Below are positions 6,867 through 11,347 of a DNA stretch of 11,347 bases, in pieces. The notes under the pieces were generated by a model. That model was not told the origin of the DNA. It made no database searches and was given only the letters and a program-made list of their open reading frames with translations. This DNA comes from Methylophaga sp. GTDB taxonomy: Bacteria; Pseudomonadota; Gammaproteobacteria; Nitrosococcales; Methylophagaceae. The translations under genes and the position numbers were made by a program. The stretch is from assembly GCA_014762585.1 (NCBI GenBank), contig JABURN010000047.1, positions 1 to 11,347 of the forward strand, read 5' to 3'. Every line of letters starts with the position of its first letter. The first letter of the stretch is position 1.

Positions 6867-8126
6867 ATGAAAAAAGCACCTCTCGAAAGCCGTCGACAAT
6901 TTCTTCAGTACACGGCTTTGAGTGGTGCCTTTGCTGGCTTCAGCCTGCCAGTTCTGTCCGCTGAGTCCGGCTTGGACTACCGTGACATCCTGCCTGAGTC
7001 GATGACAAAAGCCGGTGACAGCTTCAGCAACTACGGTCAGCCCTCACCCTACGAAAGCAAGATCATTCGCTGGATTTCTGCCAACCCGGATATGCCGGGC
7101 AATGGTGTGTCCTGGTCACCACTGCATGACTTGCAGGGCAGTATCACGCCTAATGGCCTTCATTTTGAGCGCCATCATAACGGTGTACCTGACATCGACC
7201 CGGCGAGGCATAACCTGCTGATTGATGGCCTGGTGGAGAAACCACTGAGCTTTAGTGTAGAGGCGCTCAAACGTTATCCGATGCAATCACGGCTCTGCTT
7301 CGTCGAATGCGGTGGTCACAGTAACCGTAGCTGGCACAGCCGACAGATTGAGACTGCTGCGGGTTACGCTCATGGTCTGGTTTCAAACGCTGAGTGGACC
7401 GGTATACCGCTGAAATATCTGTTGCAGGAAGCCGGCATCCAGAGCAAGGCGAAATGGGTTATCGCTGAAGCCGCTGATGGCGCCTCACTCAATGTCAGTA
7501 TTCCGCTGAAAAAACTGCTGGATGATGCCATCCTGGCGCTGTATCAGAACGGCGAGCGCTTAAGGCCGGAGAATGGTTATCCGCTGCGGCTGGTTTTGCC
7601 GGGCTGGGAAGGTATTACCAACATCAAATGGCTGCGGCAATTACGGCTCACTGATGAACCGGCGATGACCCGTGATGAAACGGCCCAGTACACCGACTTG
7701 ATGCCGGACGGCACAGCACGCCAGTTCAGTTTTGAAATGGAGGCCAAGTCGCTGATTACCTCTCCCTCACATGGCATGAAGCTGCCAGATAATCCCGGTA
7801 TTTATCAATTGACCGGCCTGGCCTGGTCGGGCCGCGGCAAAATCACCCGGGTGGAAGTCTCCTCAGATGGTGGCGCCAGCTGGGTTGATGCCGAACTGCA
7901 ACAACCGGTATTGAGTAAGGCCTTCACCCGCTTCAGCCTGCCCTGGCAGTGGCAGGGCCAATACGCCATGTTGCAGAGTCGTGCCACCGATGAGACCGGC
8001 TATGTGCAACCCAGCCGTGAACAACTACTGGCGAACCACGGCAGCCACGGCTTTTTTCACTTCAACGCGATCATCAGCTGGGAGGTCAGCGAAGATGGCT
8101 ACCTCTATCATGTTTATCCGGATTAG
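6867..8126 (+). CDS. soxC: SoxC-type sulfane/sulfite dehydrogenase, molybdenum subunit
   Basis: SoxC belongs to the sulfite oxidase family of molybdopterin enzymes. In the Sox pathway SoxCD removes six electrons from a sulfane sulfur bound to the SoxYZ carrier; relatives (SorA, SorT) oxidise sulfite. The 419-residue product begins with a Tat signal (SRRQFL, residues 8-13; cleavage near LSA, about 32), consistent with export of a folded cofactor protein. Family motifs are GLHFERHHNGVPDIDPARH (97-115), the likely Mo-ligand Cys148 in FVECGGH, LRLVLPGWEG (240-249), TDLMPDG (276-282) and the C-terminal dimerisation domain with VEVSSDGGASW and ATDETGYVQP. These resemble SoxC more than SorA. In SoxC proteins I recall CAGN at the active cysteine; here it is CGGH. 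The gene starts 6 bases after engB and overlaps soxD by 32 bases. No soxXYZAB genes are in the window, so a stand-alone sulfite dehydrogenase role remains possible. Confidence 0.88.
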   Translation: MKKAPLESRRQFLQYTALSGAFAGFSLPVLSAESGLDYRDILPESMTKAGDSFSNYGQPSPYESKIIRWISANPDMPGNGVSWSPLHDLQGSITPNGLHFERHHNGVPDIDPARHNLLIDGLVEKPLSFSVEALKRYPMQSRLCFVECGGHSNRSWHSRQIETAAGYAHGLVSNAEWTGIPLKYLLQEAGIQSKAKWVIAEAADGASLNVSIPLKKLLDDAILALYQNGERLRPENGYPLRLVLPGWEGITNIKWLRQLRLTDEPAMTRDETAQYTDLMPDGTARQFSFEMEAKSLITSPSHGMKLPDNPGIYQLTGLAWSGRGKITRVEVSSDGGASWVDAELQQPVLSKAFTRFSLPWQWQGQYAMLQSRATDETGYVQPSREQLLANHGSHGFFHFNAIISWEVSEDGYLYHVYPD

Positions 8127-8634
8127 CCTGACGCTGACCTTATTGTTTGTGCTGCCAGTCCTGGCTGCGCAGCCACTGTATCAGCCGCTGGGACAAGCTG
8201 CGTCTGATCTCAGTGATGAGCCCGAATGGAATCTGACTATCAGCCCCGATGGTGAAGCTTTGCCACCGGGCTCCGGTAATGCGGCTCAAGGCAAGCAATT
8301 GTTTGAACAGCATTGTGTTGCCTGCCACGGTTTCGGTGCCATTGGCGGCAGTGCCATGCCACTGGTTGGAGAGCTTGGCTCGCTCAGCGGTGAATACCCC
8401 GAAAAAACCGTCAACAGTTTCTGGCCCTATGCCACGACCCTGTTTGACTATATCCGGCGCTCAATGCCACCCTCTGCTCCATACAGTTTGAACAGTAATG
8501 AAATCTACGCACTTTGCGCTTATATTCTGAGTCAGGATGGTATAATTGAAGCTGATGTGGAACTCAACGCAGTCACATTACCCCAGGTAACGATGCCTAA
8601 CCGGAACGGCTTTTCTGCCACCTACCCACAATAA
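8095..8634 (+). CDS. soxD: SoxD-like monoheme cytochrome c, partner of SoxC
   Basis: SoxD accepts electrons from the molybdenum centre of SoxC in the periplasm. This 179-residue precursor has a signal peptide (cleavage near VLAA, residue 25) and one heme site, CVACH (74-78), with Met124 in IRRSMPPSAP the likely second ligand. The stretches LPPGSGNAAQG, SFWPYATTLFDYIRRSMP and TLPQVTMPNRNGF match the first domain of SoxD cytochromes. It is about half the length of the diheme Paracoccus SoxD, so it is the short, monoheme form; nothing suggests a frameshift, as the reading frame ends cleanly after a normal domain. The start at 8095 is supported by GGGAGG (8080-8085), 9 bases upstream, inside soxC. 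The 32-base overlap with soxC suggests translational coupling and a stable two-subunit complex. Heme attachment would depend on the ResB/CcsB system encoded nearby. Confidence 0.87.
   Translation: MATSIMFIRISLTLTLLFVLPVLAAQPLYQPLGQAASDLSDEPEWNLTISPDGEALPPGSGNAAQGKQLFEQHCVACHGFGAIGGSAMPLVGELGSLSGEYPEKTVNSFWPYATTLFDYIRRSMPPSAPYSLNSNEIYALCAYILSQDGIIEADVELNAVTLPQVTMPNRNGFSATYPQ
8538..8546 (+). promoter_or_regulatory. Candidate extended -10 promoter inside the end of soxD, for glgP
   Basis: TGGTATAAT is a perfect TGnTATAAT extended -10 element. Extended -10 promoters can work without a good -35 box, and none is well placed here (TTGCGC at 8514-8519 is 21 bases away). Transcription would start near 8553, giving a leader of about 105 bases before glgP. 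It may be a chance match in coding sequence. Confidence 0.4.
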
Positions 8635-8657
8635 ATTTTGAAATTAAGGATCTGTCT

Positions 8658-11159
8658 ATGAGCCCTCGCTATGCGCTGACCGCTACGCCTGCTCCAGAGC
8701 TATACAACACCCCTAAACTGGGCATGAGCAGTACTGATCTGGTCAACGATTTCAAACGTTATTACGGCACACACCTGGCACAGGATAAAGGCTGTGCCTC
8801 TGGTCACTATCTTTATTCCGCCCTGGCTCTGACCCTGCGTGACCGTCTGTTCAATCGAATGAAGCATACCAAACACACTTATGCCGAAGCCCAGTGCAAG
8901 CAGGCTTATTACCTGTCGATGGAATTTCTGATGGGCCGGGCTATGGGCAACGCTGCATTGAACCTTGGTCTGGAAACCGAAACCGCCAAGGCGCTCAATG
9001 AACTGGGCATGAGCTTTGAAGAGCTGATTGAGATGGAACACGATGCCGGCCTTGGAAACGGCGGCCTGGGTCGTCTGGCAGCCTGTTTCATTGATAGCTG
9101 TGCCACTTTGCAACTGCCGGTGACCGGTTATGGTCTGCGTTATGAGTACGGCATGTTCCAGCAGAAAATCGTCGATGGCTATCAGGTTGAAAAGCCCGAT
9201 CACTGGCTGCGCGACGGTAACCCATGGGAATTGGAACGGCCTGAATTCACTCAACGGGTTAAATTCGGTGGTCACACCGAGTTCCACCGCGATCATGATG
9301 GTGAGCTCCGCGCCTATTGGGTAGAGACTAATGATGTGCTGGCTGTGCCTTATGACTTACCGATTCCGGGTTACCAGAATGGCACCGTCAACAAACTGCG
9401 CCTGTGGAAAGCAGCAGCAACCGATGAGTTCAATCTGGAAGACTTTAACGCCGGCTCCTATACCGATGCCGTGGCGGCTAAAAATGAAGCTGAAAATATC
9501 AGCATGGTGCTTTATCCCAATGATGCCAGCGAAAACGGTAAAGAGCTGCGCCTGCGCCAGCAGTATTTCCTGGCTTCCGCCAGTCTGCAGGATATTCTTG
9601 ATTACTGGGTGACTACACACAGCGAGAAGTTTGACGATTTCGCTGACAAGAACTGCTTCCAGCTGAATGATACTCACCCTACAGTGGCAGTCGCGGAACT
9701 GATGCGCCTGCTGATGGATGAGCATGAACTGGGCTGGGATGAAGCCTGGGAGATCACCACCCGCACCATGGCTTATACCAACCACACCTTGCTCCCGGAA
9801 GCGCTGGAGCGCTGGCCGGTGAACATGTTCGGCCGCCTTTTGCCGCGGATTCTTGAGATCATTTACGAGATCAATGCCCGTTTCCTGCGTGAAGTCGCCA
9901 ACCACTGGCCCGGTGACAAAGAACGCCTTGCCAGAATGTCGATTATCGAAGAAGGTCCTCAGCAACAGGTGCGCATGGCACACCTCGCCATCGTCGGCAG
10001 TTTCTCTATCAACGTTGTTGCGGCATTGCATTCGGAGTTGCTCACAAAAGGTCTGTTCCATGACTTCTATGAGCTCTGGCCACAGAAATTCAACAACAAA
10101 ACCAACGGCATCACCCAGCGCCGCTGGCTGGCCTGGTGTAACCCTGATCTGAGCCAGCTGATCAGCGACACCATTGGTGACAAATGGGTCACCGAGCTCA
10201 GCGAGCTGAAAAAACTGGAGCCTTTTGCCCATGACAGCGCCTTCCAGCAAAAATGGCATGCGGCCAAGCGCGCCAATAAAGAACGGCTGGCGGCACTGGT
10301 AAAACAAAGCTGCAACGTCGACTTCAACCCTGACGCGATGTTTGATATTCAGGTCAAACGGATTCATGAATACAAGCGTCAGCTTCTGAATGTACTGCAT
10401 GTCATTCATCTTTATGACCGCATAAAACGTGGCGACACTGAAGGCCTGACCAAGCGCTGCGTCCTGTTTGGCGGTAAAGCGGCGCCGGGCTATGTGATGG
10501 CCAAACAAATCGTCAAACTCATTAACAATGTCGCCAATATCGTCAATAACGATGAGGAAGTCGGTGACTGGCTGAAAGTGGTTTTCCTGCCCAACTACCA
10601 GGTCTCTGCCATGGAAGTCATTTGCCCGGCGGCCGATCTGTCTGAGCAGATTTCCACTGCCGGTAAGGAAGCCTCCGGCACTGGTAACATGAAGTTCATG
10701 ATGAATGGGGCCATCACCATCGGCACGCTGGATGGCGCCAATATCGAGATCCGTGATGAAGCCGGTGAAGACAATTTCTTCCTGTTCGGCCTGACTGAAT
10801 CGGAAGTGGAAGAGGCCAGAAGAGACTACAACCCCCGCTTTATTATCGATAACGATGCCGACCTGCGCCGCGTTGTCGATTTATTGGAATCGGGTCACTT
10901 CAACCAGTTCGAGCCGGGCGGTTTCGATGAAGTCATTGCTGCTTTCACCAGTCCCCACGATCCATGGATGACTGTGGCTGATTTCCGTAGCTATGTCGAC
11001 GCTCAGCAGCGCGCCTCAGAAGCCTATGAGGATAAACAGCGCTGGCTGGCAATGAGTATTATCAACAGTGCCAACAGCGGCAAATTCTCCACCGACAGAA
11101 CGATGGAGGAATACAACAATGAGATCTGGCAACTGGAGAAAATCAATCCACAGTATTAA
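8658..11159 (+). CDS. glgP: Glycogen/starch/maltodextrin phosphorylase
   Basis: This cytoplasmic enzyme uses phosphate to release glucose-1-phosphate from the ends of alpha-1,4-glucans, mobilising stored glycogen. The 833-residue product is full length (E. coli GlgP is about 815). Family landmarks include [15 protein letters not shown] near residues 90-105, [64 protein letters not shown], and the pyridoxal-phosphate site [14 protein letters not shown], with the cofactor lysine at Lys679. No key residue appears to be lost. The start is supported by AAGGA (8646-8650), 7 bases upstream. It lies 23 bases after soxD on the same strand, so read-through from engB-soxCD is possible, but its function is unrelated and a separate promoter candidate exists at 8538-8546. 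No other glg gene is in the window. Substrate preference (glycogen versus maltodextrin) cannot be told from sequence. Confidence 0.97.
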   Translation: MSPRYALTATPAPELYNTPKLGMSSTDLVNDFKRYYGTHLAQDKGCASGHYLYSALALTLRDRLFNRMKHTKHTYAEAQCKQAYYLSMEFLMGRAMGNAALNLGLETETAKALNELGMSFEELIEMEHDAGLGNGGLGRLAACFIDSCATLQLPVTGYGLRYEYGMFQQKIVDGYQVEKPDHWLRDGNPWELERPEFTQRVKFGGHTEFHRDHDGELRAYWVETNDVLAVPYDLPIPGYQNGTVNKLRLWKAAATDEFNLEDFNAGSYTDAVAAKNEAENISMVLYPNDASENGKELRLRQQYFLASASLQDILDYWVTTHSEKFDDFADKNCFQLNDTHPTVAVAELMRLLMDEHELGWDEAWEITTRTMAYTNHTLLPEALERWPVNMFGRLLPRILEIIYEINARFLREVANHWPGDKERLARMSIIEEGPQQQVRMAHLAIVGSFSINVVAALHSELLTKGLFHDFYELWPQKFNNKTNGITQRRWLAWCNPDLSQLISDTIGDKWVTELSELKKLEPFAHDSAFQQKWHAAKRANKERLAALVKQSCNVDFNPDAMFDIQVKRIHEYKRQLLNVLHVIHLYDRIKRGDTEGLTKRCVLFGGKAAPGYVMAKQIVKLINNVANIVNNDEEVGDWLKVVFLPNYQVSAMEVICPAADLSEQISTAGKEASGTGNMKFMMNGAITIGTLDGANIEIRDEAGEDNFFLFGLTESEVEEARRDYNPRFIIDNDADLRRVVDLLESGHFNQFEPGGFDEVIAAFTSPHDPWMTVADFRSYVDAQQRASEAYEDKQRWLAMSIINSANSGKFSTDRTMEEYNNEIWQLEKINPQY

Positions 11160-11165
11160 AAATGC

Positions 11166-11187
11166 TTGCCGGGCACAGTCCCGGCAA
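11166..11187 (+). terminator. Hairpin after glgP, probable terminator
   Basis: A perfect 8-bp stem, TTGCCGGG (11166-11173) and CCCGGCAA (11180-11187), with loop CACAGT, begins 7 bases after the glgP stop codon. The following T-run is weak and delayed (CTTTTG at 11195-11200), so termination may be partial or Rho-assisted. Confidence 0.6.
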
Positions 11188-11223
11188 TGCCCATCTTTTG
11201 ATGCAGAACGTGGTCAAAATACG

Positions 11224-11229
11224 TATAAT
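11224..11229 (+). promoter_or_regulatory. Candidate promoter for the tRNA-Arg gene
   Basis: A perfect -10 TATAAT is followed by a GC-rich stretch (CTGCCGCTCTG), the type of discriminator expected at stringently controlled stable-RNA promoters. It lies 31 bases before the mature tRNA. The only -35-like sequence is TTGATG (11198-11203), with an overlong 20-base spacer, so the -35 assignment is unsure. Confidence 0.55.
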
Positions 11230-11260
11230 CTGCCGCTCTGATTGATGTTTTCATCATCAC

Positions 11261-11337
11261 GCGCCCGTAGCTCAGCTGGATAGAGTATCGGTTTCCGAAG
11301 CCGAGGGTCACAGGTTCAAGTCCTGTCGGGCGCGCCA
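11261..11337 (+). tRNA. tRNA-Arg (anticodon CCG)
   Basis: This is a complete 77-base tRNA. The acceptor stem is GCGCCCG (11261-11267) with CGGGCGC (11327-11333), then G and an encoded CCA (11335-11337). The anticodon stem TCGGT/GCCGA (11288-11292, 11300-11304) holds the loop TTCCGAA with anticodon CCG (11295-11297), reading the arginine codon CGG. The T-arm is ACAGG-TTCAAGT-CCTGT (11310-11326) and the D-arm is GCTC...GAGT. All stems pair, with one G-U in the anticodon stem. No integrase or attachment-site duplicate is visible, and the window ends 10 bases later. Confidence 0.97.
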
Positions 11338-11347
11338 TTTTCTCTTC

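Noticed and set aside
6867..8634. SorAB-type sulfite dehydrogenase as the primary call
   Set aside because: The stretches GLHFERHHNGVPDIDP, TDLMPDG and ATDETGYVQP, and the partner's WPYATTLFDYIRRSMP and MPNRNGF, match SoxC and SoxD better; a sulfite-oxidising role is kept as a possibility.
8095..8634. soxD as a truncated pseudogene
   Set aside because: Although shorter than the diheme SoxD of Paracoccus, it has a complete signal peptide, heme site and methionine ligand, and ends after a normal domain; monoheme SoxD-like cytochromes are a credible form.
9357..10508. 383-codon minus-strand open frame
   Set aside because: It lies entirely antisense to glgP, whose conserved motifs continue across the whole span; the antisense product shows no recognisable domain.
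11156..11338. Minus-strand reading frame with [20 protein letters not shown]
   Set aside because: This is the familiar false protein produced by translating the reverse complement of a tRNA gene; it coincides with tRNA-Arg(CCG) and the glgP terminator region.
1..11347. CRISPR array, insertion sequence, phage or defence genes
   Set aside because: No regularly spaced repeats, transposase motifs, terminal inverted repeats or phage-like genes were seen; all long frames are explained by housekeeping or redox genes.

Overview
This 11.3 kb window looks like chromosomal DNA from a gammaproteobacterium. EngB, cytochrome c4, DsbA, MltF and GlgP all read as gammaproteobacterial types. Cytochrome c assembly is by the ResB/CcsB pathway (system II) rather than Ccm (system I), and there is a SoxCD-type molybdenum/heme enzyme pair. 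Together these suggest a respiring, possibly sulfur-metabolising lineage; I cannot fix the genus from sequence alone. Gene density is high, no stretch above 300 bases lacks a gene, and I see no insertion sequence, CRISPR array or prophage.

Layout. Bases 1-166 are a leader/promoter region; a good sigma70-type promoter there points left, out of the window. A peptidoglycan lytic transglycosylase gene (mltF, +) follows and ends at a perfect hairpin that can terminate transcription from both sides. Facing it is a leftward gene set read from about 6154 down to 1609: cytochrome c4, resB, ccsB, dsbA. A 12-bp stem-loop without a U-tract separates the c4 gene from resB. ResB and CcsB are packed tightly, and the ccsB frame overlaps the resB stop. 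dsbA follows ccsB after 16 bases.

An 88-base divergent region (6155-6242) separates the c4 gene from the rightward set engB, soxC, soxD, glgP. engB and soxC are 6 bases apart, soxC and soxD overlap by 32 bases, and glgP starts 23 bases after soxD. A near-perfect extended -10 inside the end of soxD could give glgP its own promoter. A hairpin follows glgP, then a complete tRNA-Arg(CCG) gene with its own candidate promoter.

How the genes fit together. The central 1.6-8.6 kb is largely a periplasmic electron-transfer island: a diheme cytochrome c4, a monoheme SoxD-like cytochrome with its molybdenum partner SoxC, the ResB/CcsB machine that attaches heme to such cytochromes, and DsbA, which oxidises periplasmic thiols. 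The ribosome-assembly GTPase EngB sits in the middle and appears co-transcribed with soxCD. No soxX, Y, Z, A or B gene is present here, so the substrate of this SoxCD pair is the main open question.
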